A program made the position numbers and the translations under genes. From Planctomycetota bacterium (GTDB lineage: Bacteria > Planctomycetota > Phycisphaerae > UBA1845): a stretch of 45,857 nucleotides of DNA. The notes beneath the pieces are model-generated. The model ran no database searches. It saw only the letters and a program-made list of their open reading frames with translations, and was not told where the DNA came from. Shown piece after piece: positions 8,371-15,717 of this stretch (its first letter is position 1; each line of letters starts with the position of its first letter). The stretch covers positions 1-45,857 of the forward strand of contig JACQXM010000052.1 in the NCBI GenBank assembly GCA_016208685.1, in the 5' to 3' direction.

Positions 8371-8645
8371 CTGCGATGCCGGTGCTGTCGCTCGCCGACC
8401 AACGGGAGTCGTTGGTTCGGGCGGGGTGTCTGCGTCGCTGCGCGGAGCAGGTGGTGGCTAGACGGAATCGGTGCGACGAGGGAACGCGGTTGGTTCTCGG
8501 CGGACTGGAGGAAGCGATGAAGGGCGTCGCGCTGTGAGCCTCCCCGTTTGGAGTAACGCAATGCACTAGCGCTGCGGGCTCCAGGTTGGACCTTGCCACT
8601 GCTCCGCGTGGGGTTGCCCGGTGCGCCCACGCTTTTCTTGTTTTT
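8371..8645 (+). ncRNA. Structured leader or stable RNA upstream of nusA, family not recognised
   Basis: No credible ORF, but extensive self-complementarity. A 5' arm: GCGATGC (8373-8379) with GCGTCGC (8432-8438), then CTCGCC (8391-8396) with GGCGGG (8420-8425), then ACCAACG (8398-8404) with CGTTGGT (8410-8416), loop GGAGT. A central closing stem: CGCGGAGCAG (8441-8450) with CTGCTCCGCG (8599-8608), ten perfect pairs, extended by TGGC (8455-8458) with GCCA (8595-8598). Inside it are two arms: 8469-8478 with 8525-8534 (ten pairs including two G-U), capped by GGGAAC (8480-8485) with GTTCTC (8493-8498), and GAGCC (8536-8540) with GGCTC (8577-8581) enclosing a small hairpin. It ends in an intrinsic terminator. 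I found no RNase P, SRP, tmRNA or 6S landmark. It is either a stable RNA or an attenuator leader of nusA. Confidence 0.65.
8606..8645 (+). terminator. Intrinsic terminator between the leader RNA and nusA
   Basis: GCGTGGG (8606-8612) pairs perfectly with CCCACGC (8626-8632), followed by a T-rich tract, TTTTCTTGTTTTT (8633-8645). It stands 29 bases before the nusA ATG, so nusA expression from the 8337 promoter needs readthrough. Its 5' strand shares bases 8606-8608 with the closing stem of the leader RNA, which is what a terminator/antiterminator switch would look like. Confidence 0.75.
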
Positions 8646-8674
8646 AGGGCCCGGTAGAGGAATACGTTTCGGCC

Positions 8675-10075
8675 ATGAATACCGACCTGCTGCGATTCGT
8701 CGACTCGATCAGCCGCGATAAGAACATCGAGAAGGAGAGCGTCTTCGTGGATTTGGAGACGGCCATGGTTTCCGCGGCACGCAGGGCATTCCTCGAGGCC
8801 CAGGACGTCATGGTGCAGATCGATCGCATTACCGGGGACATCACGGCCCTCGCCGACGGAGCGCCGATCGACATGAAGGCCCTGGGTCGCATCGCGGCTC
8901 AGACCGCCAAGCAGGTTATGATGCAAAAGATTCGCGAGGACGAGCGCAGCTCGATCTTCGAGGAGTATTCCCAGCGGGTGGGGCAGATCGTCACCGGAAC
9001 CGTCACCCGCTACGAAGGCGGGGCGATCACTGTGAACCTCGGCCGCGCCGAGGGCTTCCTGCCGAAGAGCGAGCAGATTCCCGGCGATCAGCACCATCCG
9101 GGGGAACGCATCCGGGCCATGATTCTTAACGTGCGGGAGGAGCAAAACCAGGTCAAGATCGTGCTCACCCAGACCCACCCCGACTACATCCGCAAGCTGT
9201 TCGAGCTGGAGGTTCCCGAGGTCGGCGAGCGGATCATCGAAATCCGCGCCCTGGCCCGCGAGGCGGGCTATCGCACCAAGGTCGCCGTGTCGTCGATCGA
9301 CTCCAAGGTGGACGCCGTCGGTGCTTGCGTGGGCGTGCGCGGGAGTCGCATCCGCAACATCGTCGACGAGCTGGGCGGAGAGAAGATCGACATCGTGCGC
9401 TGGAACGAATCCTCCCAGGTGCTTATCACCAACGCCCTCAAGCCGGCCGAGGTCAAGGAGACCTTCCTGTGCTTCGAGCTGGGGCGGGCAACGGTGATCG
9501 TGGACGAGGACCAGCTTTCCCTGGCCATCGGCAAGCGGGGGCAAAACGTGCGCCTCGCGGCCCAGCTCACCGGCTGGGACATCGATATTCTTACGCCCGA
9601 AGAGTACAACAAGAGCGTGGATGACATGGAGAAAGCCCTCAAGTCCATCACCGGCGTGGAGGATGTCGCGCTCGATAAGATGCTGGCGATGGGCATTATC
9701 TCGCTGGGCGACCTGGCCGAGGTGGGTGCGGACCCGCTGGTCAAGGACTTGGGCATGGCCGCCGAACTCGCGGAACGAGTGGTGACCACCGCGGCGGCGG
9801 AGGCGAAGCGCCTGGCAGCCGAAGCGGAAGCCGCCAAGCAGGCTGCCGCTGCGGCGGCGGTGGCTGCGGCACAAGCGGCAGCACAGGCGGCGGCACAGGC
9901 CGCGGCGCAGGGTGAGGGCCAACCGGCCGCCGTCGCCGGCGACGGCGATTCGCCCGAGGCCGTCGACGAGTCGACAGAGAATTCCGATGAGCCCGTAGCG
10001 GAGGTTGCCGATGCTGCGGAGGCCGGCGCGCCCCATGCCGGCGTGGTGACGGCGGAGCCGGTGGATGCGACCTGA
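8675..10075 (+). CDS. nusA: Transcription termination/antitermination factor NusA
   Basis: 466 residues. NusA binds RNA polymerase and nascent RNA and modulates pausing, termination and antitermination. An N-terminal RNAP-binding domain (1-100) is followed by an S1 domain (about 103-167, with GFLPKSEQIPG), KH1 (VGVRGSRI at 219-226) and KH2 (IGKRGQNV at 285-292). A short helix-hairpin-helix-like segment follows (about 326-372). The last 95 residues are low complexity: an Ala-rich run with repeated AAAQ units (about 388-412), then an acidic Asp/Glu/Ala/Val tail. A TAGAGG ribosome site lies at 8655-8660, rather far from the ATG. First gene of the nusA-infB-rbfA cluster; rimP, its usual upstream neighbour, is absent, and a structured RNA takes that place. 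Confidence 0.97.
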   Translation: MNTDLLRFVDSISRDKNIEKESVFVDLETAMVSAARRAFLEAQDVMVQIDRITGDITALADGAPIDMKALGRIAAQTAKQVMMQKIREDERSSIFEEYSQRVGQIVTGTVTRYEGGAITVNLGRAEGFLPKSEQIPGDQHHPGERIRAMILNVREEQNQVKIVLTQTHPDYIRKLFELEVPEVGERIIEIRALAREAGYRTKVAVSSIDSKVDAVGACVGVRGSRIRNIVDELGGEKIDIVRWNESSQVLITNALKPAEVKETFLCFELGRATVIVDEDQLSLAIGKRGQNVRLAAQLTGWDIDILTPEEYNKSVDDMEKALKSITGVEDVALDKMLAMGIISLGDLAEVGADPLVKDLGMAAELAERVVTTAAAEAKRLAAEAEAAKQAAAAAAVAAAQAAAQAAAQAAAQGEGQPAAVAGDGDSPEAVDESTENSDEPVAEVADAAEAGAPHAGVVTAEPVDAT

Positions 10076-10149
10076 TCGCGGCGGGAGCCTTTCTTGCCGC
10101 TGCGGTCCGACCGCGTGGCGACGTTGAGTGCTTGAAGCGGAGTGCGGCT

Positions 10150-12906
10150 TTGTCTGACAAGATGCGCGTTCACATCCTGGCCAAGGAGTTGAACGTCCCC
10201 AGCAAGACGATCATCGAGAAATGCCAGGCCGAGGGCATCGACACCGTGAAGAACCACATGTCGACGCTCAGCGCCGGGCTGCACGCCACGATCGTCGAGT
10301 GGTTCAGCGAGGGGAACCACGACGTCGCCGTCGAGACGGCCAAGCGTGTCGACCTGAAGAAGGTCAAGCTCAAGCCGCGGAAGCAGAGGGTCGCCGAGGA
10401 GCCCGGCGCGGAGGTGCAGGTGGCGGAGCCGGAGGTCCCGGCCGAGGTGCCGCCGCCGGCGGCTGCCGCAATCTCCGAGGTCGGCGTACCACCGACCGGG
10501 GCGGAACTGGCGCCCCCCATCCCCCATGAGCCGCCCGCCGTGCCCAAGGCGGCGCCCGACGTGGCTGCCCCCGCGGCGGTTGAGGTGGCAGCGTCGCAGC
10601 CTGTGGTAGTGGAGGCCCCTGTGGTGCCCGCCGCGGTTTCACCGGCGCCGGCGTTGGTTCCGGCCGTTGCGGCCGACGCCCGTGTGCCGGCGGCACCACG
10701 ACCTGGGGACCCACCTCCTCCTCCCAAGCCCGTCGTCCCCGCTGGTCCACAACATGTGCCCGCCCCTGCCAGACTGCAGGGCCCGCGCGTGGTGCGCTAC
10801 GAGGCGCCGGATTATGACGTGCGCCCGCCGGTCCGCCGGGCGCCGGGTCGCGTCGGGGAACCGAGCACGGATCCCTTGCGCGTGCCGCCCGCCGGGACAA
10901 CGGAGGTAGCGCGCCCGGGCGATAAAACCGCCGCGCGGCGTCGCGGTCGTGTCAACCCCCGCCGGGCCGCGGGGCGGCTTAACGAGGCCGGGGAACGCCT
11001 CGCCGAGTGGCGCGATCAGGACCTGGCGGAGCGCGCCGAGCGGCTCGAAGGAGCTACGGGCCGGCGCATCGTGCGGCGCCGCGTCGCCCAGGCGGGCGGC
11101 GGAACGGGCGGCGCTCCCCAACCCAGCGGTCCGAAGACCCAGGCTACGGTTCACGAGCCGGTTCGCATGAAGGAGTTCTGTGCGGAAACCGGCCTCAGCT
11201 TCGTCCAGCTATTCAAAGTGCTTCGCGAGGAGCACGGGGCGGTATCCAACATCAACATGATCCTCCCCTCCGAGACGGCGGAACTCCTGGCGATGCATTT
11301 TGGGATTGGACTCGTCATCGTACCTGCGAAGACTTCGTTAGACGACCTGAAAGAGGAGGTGGCGGCGCGGGAGCGCACCTCCCTTCAGCCTCGACCTCCC
11401 GTGGTAACCATGCTGGGGCACGTCGACCACGGCAAGACCAGCCTGCTGGACGCCATCCGCAAGACCCGCGTGGTTGCCGGCGAGGACGGCGGCATCACGC
11501 AGCACATCAGCTCGTATCACCTGAGAACGCAGCAGGGCGCCGTCACCTTCCTGGACACGCCGGGTCATGAGGCTTTCGCGGAAATGCGCGCCCGCGGCGC
11601 GCGGCTCACCGACGTGGTGGTGCTGGTGGTCGCGGCCGACGACGGCATCATGCCGCAGACGGTGGAGGCCATCCGCCATGCCCAGGCGGCGGGCGTGCCC
11701 ATCGTGGTGGCGCTCAACAAGATCGACCTGGGCGAGCAGAACAAGCTCAAGATCTACGGACAGCTTTCCGAGCAGGGGCTCACTCCCAGCGGCGACTGGG
11801 GCGGTACGGTGGACGTGCTGCCCACCTCCGCCACCACGGGTCGGGGCGTTATGGAGCTGGTGCAGCACCTTGCGGACTTAAACAGCCTGCTGGAGCTCAA
11901 GGCCGATCCCACGCTCCCCGCCGTGGGTACCGCCATCGAGGCGGAGACCAAGACCGGGGTCGGTGCCGTGGTCCGCGTGCTGGTGCAGGAGGGCACGTTG
12001 CGGGTGGGGGATTTCGTCGTCTGCGGTAATGCCGCCGGCAAGGTGCGGGCCTTGCTCAATGACGTGGGAGAGCGGATCACGGAGGCAACGCCCTCCATGC
12101 CCGTGGAGGTGTGGGGGCTGGACGACGTGCCCACCGCCGGCGACGGGCTGTACGCCGTGGACAGCCTGCAACGCGCCAAGCAGATCGCCGCCGAGACCAA
12201 ACAGCACCGGGTCGAGAGCGGGCGACTGCAATCGCGAAAGGTGCGCACGCTTCAGGAAGTCTTGCAGCGGCGCGACGCCGCCGAGGTTCCGGAGCTCAAC
12301 GTCATCCTCAAGGGCGATGTCGACGGCAGTGTGGCCGCCCTGCGGCAGGCGCTGGGCGAGCTGCCCACCGAGGAGGTCAAGCTCACCATCCGCCATTCCG
12401 CGGTGGGGCCGGTCAACGACAGCGACATACTCCTGGCGGCGGCCTGCGAGGGCATTGTCATCGCGTTCCGCGTGGACGCCTCGGTCGGCGCCCGGCGGCT
12501 CGCCGACACGCACGGCGTGGATGTTCGCTCCTACCGCGTCATCTACGACGTGTGCGATGACATCAAGAAGGCGTTGGAGGGGCTGCTGGCGCCCGACGAG
12601 CGCGTGGAAACACGCGGCACCGCGGAGGTGCGGGAGGTCTTCCGCCTGAGCAAGAAGGCGGGGGTCATCGCCGGCTCCTACGTCACCAACGGGCTGATCG
12701 ATCGCGGCCATCTGGCCAAGCTCCTGCGCGACGGCGTGGTCATCCGCGAGGGCGCCAAGATCGCGTCGCTGCGGCGGTTCCGGGACGACGTCCGGGAGGT
12801 CCGCGCGGGGTTGGAATGCGGGATTCGACTCGAGGGGTTCGACGACGTTCACGTCGGCGATGTCGTCGAGACCTACGAGATCATCCGGACGGCGCGAACA
12901 CTGTAG
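10150..12906 (+). CDS. infB: Translation initiation factor IF-2
   Basis: GTPase that brings initiator tRNA to the 30S subunit and promotes subunit joining. I chose the TTG at 10150 (918 residues) because GGAG at 10139-10142 is well spaced and the protein then begins [15 protein letters not shown]; the ATG at 10162 and the TTG at 10132 are alternatives. Order: IF2-N helical domain (about 1-50), a long Pro/Ala/Val-rich linker (about 75-240) with a basic stretch, a second IF2-N-like segment (about 343-400), then the G domain with GHVDHGKTS near 423, DTPGHEAF near 470 and NKIDL near 524, and domains II-IV with the C-terminal fMet-tRNA-binding region ([12 protein letters not shown] near the end). 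Complete. It follows nusA by 74 bases. Confidence 0.97.
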   Translation: MSDKMRVHILAKELNVPSKTIIEKCQAEGIDTVKNHMSTLSAGLHATIVEWFSEGNHDVAVETAKRVDLKKVKLKPRKQRVAEEPGAEVQVAEPEVPAEVPPPAAAAISEVGVPPTGAELAPPIPHEPPAVPKAAPDVAAPAAVEVAASQPVVVEAPVVPAAVSPAPALVPAVAADARVPAAPRPGDPPPPPKPVVPAGPQHVPAPARLQGPRVVRYEAPDYDVRPPVRRAPGRVGEPSTDPLRVPPAGTTEVARPGDKTAARRRGRVNPRRAAGRLNEAGERLAEWRDQDLAERAERLEGATGRRIVRRRVAQAGGGTGGAPQPSGPKTQATVHEPVRMKEFCAETGLSFVQLFKVLREEHGAVSNINMILPSETAELLAMHFGIGLVIVPAKTSLDDLKEEVAARERTSLQPRPPVVTMLGHVDHGKTSLLDAIRKTRVVAGEDGGITQHISSYHLRTQQGAVTFLDTPGHEAFAEMRARGARLTDVVVLVVAADDGIMPQTVEAIRHAQAAGVPIVVALNKIDLGEQNKLKIYGQLSEQGLTPSGDWGGTVDVLPTSATTGRGVMELVQHLADLNSLLELKADPTLPAVGTAIEAETKTGVGAVVRVLVQEGTLRVGDFVVCGNAAGKVRALLNDVGERITEATPSMPVEVWGLDDVPTAGDGLYAVDSLQRAKQIAAETKQHRVESGRLQSRKVRTLQEVLQRRDAAEVPELNVILKGDVDGSVAALRQALGELPTEEVKLTIRHSAVGPVNDSDILLAAACEGIVIAFRVDASVGARRLADTHGVDVRSYRVIYDVCDDIKKALEGLLAPDERVETRGTAEVREVFRLSKKAGVIAGSYVTNGLIDRGHLAKLLRDGVVIREGAKIASLRRFRDDVREVRAGLECGIRLEGFDDVHVGDVVETYEIIRTARTL

Positions 12907-12946
12907 ACGGTAGCGGGGTCTGCAAGACCGGCCCCCGGGCAGCGCC

Positions 12947-14104
12947 ATGATTGAGTTCAAGGCGGATTGCGGTCACACGGTGCGGGCCAAGGACGAGGAC
13001 GCCGGTGGCGTCGTCCGCTGCTCGTATTGCGGACGCCCGGCCAACGTCCCCGACAGCAAGAGCGATGAACTTGACTTCCTCTTCAACGACCTTCAGTCCG
13101 CGGCCGACAAGGCGTCGGCGCTGGCGCCCCCCAAGCGCCGTCGCGGCGGAATGCTGCGCACCGCCAAGGCGCGACGCACCGGCGAGTTCAATCCCTTCGC
13201 CGTGGTGCTCAAACTGTGCTACGTCGCGGCCCTGCTCATCATCGTGATTTTCGTGGGACGAACCTGGGTGCTACCGCTTTTTCGCGGCGAGGGGTTCACC
13301 AGGCGGGTGACGGACAACGCCGCCGCCACGTCCGGGGCACTGCCGCCCCGCCCCACGCGCGGGGCCCCCGTGGAGGCACGACCGGCAGTCCTGCGCACGG
13401 GGCTGGTCTCCCGCGAGCTGCTCAGCGGGCTGTACGTCAGCTCCACTCCGCCCGGGGCGACGGTTTACTGCGTGGAAACCTCACGGGCGCCGGCCAGGGG
13501 CCGAATCAGCACCATCCAGGGCTGCCAGCCGTTTCAGACCAACGGCTGCATTCCGCACCTGGGCGACGGATCCTACGTGGTCGAAGTCGTCTTTCCCTGG
13601 AACCACAAGGCACTCAGTGGATATCGGGACTACACCAACTTCCGGCGCCGGATCGAGGCGGCCTCGGACCCCGAGCGGCGGCAGCTCATGCAACAGTATT
13701 TCATCCCCGACGACGCCACCGAGGTGTTCGTCGACCAGACCGCGGAGCAGTTTTACCTCGTGCGCCAGTACCGCGACGTGGAAATGCGCAACCAGCGCTC
13801 CCAGGGGGTGCGGGCGTTGTTCCTTCCCCGCATCGCCGCCTGCGATGGGGCGTGCTTCTCCGTGGAGGAACTGGTGAACAACTACATCCCCAAGGACCCG
13901 GCCTACACCTTCGACCAGGCGCACGTGCGTAGCGAACTGGAATACCACCGGGTGCGCGAGGGGGATGTCTCGTTTGTCGTGGATGCCCTGGAGCGCATCG
14001 GGGTCATGCCCTATATGACTCCCGACGGGCGCACGCGGCTGTTCAAGATCGGCCTGGAGGAGGGCGAGTTCGCCGCGCGAGTGCTGGGCGACGGCAAGCC
14101 ATGA
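12947..14104 (+). CDS. Zinc-ribbon, single-pass membrane protein with PEGA-like domain
   Basis: 385 residues; I do not recognise a named family. The first 35 residues form a zinc ribbon (CGHTV ... CSYCGRPA, so C-x-H and C-x2-C ligands), as seen at the N-terminus of many Planctomycetota proteins. A cytoplasmic linker with a basic patch (KRRRGG) leads to one membrane span at about 87-105 (CYVAALLIIVIFVGR). A PEGA-like beta segment follows (about 162-222: LYVSSTPPGATVYCVE ... GDGSYVVEVVFPW), then an alpha/beta C-terminal part with no motif known to me. PEGA domains usually lie outside the membrane next to the cell wall. It sits 40 bases after infB and its stop overlaps the next ATG by four bases (ATGA), so it is co-translated with the ribosome-maturation genes, although such a protein has no known role there. 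Confidence 0.8.
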   Translation: MIEFKADCGHTVRAKDEDAGGVVRCSYCGRPANVPDSKSDELDFLFNDLQSAADKASALAPPKRRRGGMLRTAKARRTGEFNPFAVVLKLCYVAALLIIVIFVGRTWVLPLFRGEGFTRRVTDNAAATSGALPPRPTRGAPVEARPAVLRTGLVSRELLSGLYVSSTPPGATVYCVETSRAPARGRISTIQGCQPFQTNGCIPHLGDGSYVVEVVFPWNHKALSGYRDYTNFRRRIEAASDPERRQLMQQYFIPDDATEVFVDQTAEQFYLVRQYRDVEMRNQRSQGVRALFLPRIAACDGACFSVEELVNNYIPKDPAYTFDQAHVRSELEYHRVREGDVSFVVDALERIGVMPYMTPDGRTRLFKIGLEEGEFAARVLGDGKP

Positions 14105-14382
14105 TCATCGGCGTGCTCACCGTGGAGCTGGCGCTGTTTGAAGCCCAGTCCCTCAAGGACAAGCGCCGAGTGATACAAAGCGTCAAGCAGCGGATGCGCA
14201 ATGTGTTCAACGTGTCGGTGGCGGAGGTGGAGCATGGCGATTCGCCGCGGCGCTGCCGTCTGGGCATTGCCCTGGTCTGCAACGAAGCCCGGCCGGTGCA
14301 CGCCCAGCTCGACAAGATCGTGGAGCTGCTGCGCGGCGTGGCGGGGCTGACCCTCCTGGATTATGAGCGGCAGCTTCTGTAG
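14101..14382 (+). CDS. ylxP: DUF503/YlxP-family protein
   Basis: 93 residues, full length for the family. The signature is visible at the start (IIGVLTVELALFEAQSLKDKRRV), and the middle VSVAEVEHGDS is equivalent to the conserved 'VAEV' strand. YlxP-like proteins are found next to rbfA and infB in many bacteria and have been linked to ribosome assembly or transcription-complex function, but the biochemical role is not established. The ATG overlaps the stop of the preceding membrane-protein gene (ATGA), which implies translational coupling. The gene ends 23 bases before rbfA. Confidence 0.9.
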   Translation: MIIGVLTVELALFEAQSLKDKRRVIQSVKQRMRNVFNVSVAEVEHGDSPRRCRLGIALVCNEARPVHAQLDKIVELLRGVAGLTLLDYERQLL

Positions 14383-14405
14383 ACGCCGCAGCGAGGAAAG
14401 GGCCG

Positions 14406-14858
14406 ATGCCGCGTCCGTTTCGCCGAGAGCGCGTGGCCAGCGTGGTGCAGGAGATTGTCAGCGAGGCGATCGCCCGCCGTCTCAGCGATCCGCGCATCGC
14501 GCCGCTGACGACGGTGACCCGCGTGGAGGTGACGGCCGACCTTCTGGTGGCCAAAGTGTATTTCTCCGTGGTCGGCGACGACGCCGACGAGCGGCGCACT
14601 CTGGCGGCCATCCGGCACGCGCGGGGGTTCATTCAGCGGATCGTGGCCCGGGAGCTGACCCTGCGGCAGTGCCCGGAGCTGCGGTTCGACATCGACCAGG
14701 GTGCTAAGCGCGCCCGGGAGACGCTCCAACTTCTGGAGGAGAACCGCCGCCGCTCGCCGGACCTGTTCGGGGCGACGGACGATTCCGCCGCGGAAGAACC
14801 GGAGGATAACGACGACGACGTCGTCGAGGACGACGAGGTTTCAGAGGAAGGCGCCTGA
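14406..14858 (+). CDS. rbfA: 30S ribosome-binding factor RbfA
   Basis: 150 residues. RbfA binds the 5' helix region of 16S rRNA and is needed for late 30S maturation, notably in the cold. The KH-type core (1-115) shows RRERVASVVQEIVSEAIARRL, DPRIAPLTTVTRVEVT, AKVYFSV, and the closing segment with the family's 'LRxxPxLRFxxD' form, here LRQCPELRFDIDQG (about 92-105). The last 30 residues form an acidic tail (Asp/Glu-rich with DNDDD), longer than in Escherichia coli and probably disordered. It has a GAGGAAAG ribosome site. It is part of the nusA-infB run; truB and ribF, frequent next genes, are absent. Confidence 0.95.
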   Translation: MPRPFRRERVASVVQEIVSEAIARRLSDPRIAPLTTVTRVEVTADLLVAKVYFSVVGDDADERRTLAAIRHARGFIQRIVARELTLRQCPELRFDIDQGAKRARETLQLLEENRRRSPDLFGATDDSAAEEPEDNDDDVVEDDEVSEEGA

Positions 14859-14913
14859 CGCTGCGTAGGGGCGGGGCGCGGGTGCGGGCTTTGCGGAGAC
14901 GAGATCACCGGGC

Positions 14914-15582
14914 ATGAAGGAAGGAACGGCCTATGCCGCGCGACTGAAGAAAGTCTATGCCCGCCTGCGCGCGGGTACCGGATCGCCGCCGGTCATCCCT
15001 GACGCGGACGATCCCTTGCGCCGCCTGGCGGTCGCCGTCCTCGGTGTGGGGCTGGGGGACACGGCGGCGGAGGCGGCGGTGGATCGAATGCTGGCCCAGA
15101 TGACGGACTGGAACGAAGTTCGCGTTTCGCAAGTGCCGGAGATCCTGCAAGCGTTGGGGATATCCGGTCCGGCGGCGATGAACGCGGCGCAGCGCCTCCG
15201 TGACGCCCTCCAGGGGATCTACCAGCGGGAAAACCGTATGTCGCTGGATCGCCTGCGAAACCTCGGCCGGCGCGAGGCACGCGCTTACCTGGAGGGAATC
15301 AAGGGGCTGGACGCGTATGCGGTCGCGTCCATTTGCCTTTGGAGCCTGGGCGGACATGCCATCCCCGTGGATGACCGCCTGCTGGCGGCGCTGCGGGCGG
15401 AGGGGTTGGTTCATCCGGAGGCCACGCGCGACGAGGTGCAGGCGTTTCTGGAGCGGCACGTCAGCGCCGCGGATGCCAGAGGATTTTGCGTGCTCATGCG
15501 CGGCTTCGGGGCCGAGTCGCGGCGGTCGAGTAAGAAATCCGACGACGGTGCCGCTCCGGCGCGGAAGCGGGCTCGCGCCTAG
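14914..15582 (+). CDS. HhH-GPD superfamily protein, endonuclease III-like, lacking the catalytic Lys
   Basis: 222 residues. The HhH-GPD fold of base-excision glycosylases is visible: an N-terminal helical part (LRRLAVAVLGVGLGDTAAEAAV at about 31-52), a helix-hairpin-helix (YLEGIKGLDAYAVASICLW at about 125-143) and the catalytic-type Asp in IPVDDRLLAAL (about 150-160). In endonuclease III the hairpin reads LPGVGxKTA with a catalytic Lys; here that position lies in GLDAYAV, so lyase activity is not expected. The four Cys of the iron-sulfur loop are also missing, and the C-terminus is a basic tail (SSKKS ... RKRARA). It could be a monofunctional glycosylase or a DNA-binding relative. It is the last gene of the nusA run, 55 bases after rbfA. 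Confidence 0.75.
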   Translation: MKEGTAYAARLKKVYARLRAGTGSPPVIPDADDPLRRLAVAVLGVGLGDTAAEAAVDRMLAQMTDWNEVRVSQVPEILQALGISGPAAMNAAQRLRDALQGIYQRENRMSLDRLRNLGRREARAYLEGIKGLDAYAVASICLWSLGGHAIPVDDRLLAALRAEGLVHPEATRDEVQAFLERHVSAADARGFCVLMRGFGAESRRSSKKSDDGAAPARKRARA

Positions 15583-15717
15583 AGTCGGCGGATCGTGCGG
15601 TCACGCCGGCGACAACCGCGTCCCTGCCTCATCGTGGTCCGCCGGCAGACTGGGTCCGCGTTCCGCAATGATGTTCCCGGCCGTGCCGTTACCGTCCGGC
15701 TCCGCGAGCGAGTGTTC

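Noticed and set aside
8371..8645. The structured RNA as RNase P RNA, SRP RNA, tmRNA or 6S RNA
   Set aside because: It lacks the GAGGAAAGTCC and ACAGANA elements of RNase P, the GGAA-loop core of SRP RNA, a tRNA-like end and tag reading frame, and the 6S central bubble layout.
8168..10036. A 622-codon open frame on the minus strand opposite nusA
   Set aside because: Translation is His/Leu/Gly/Arg-rich and without any domain; it is the antisense shadow of nusA in GC-rich DNA and would also run across the structured RNA.
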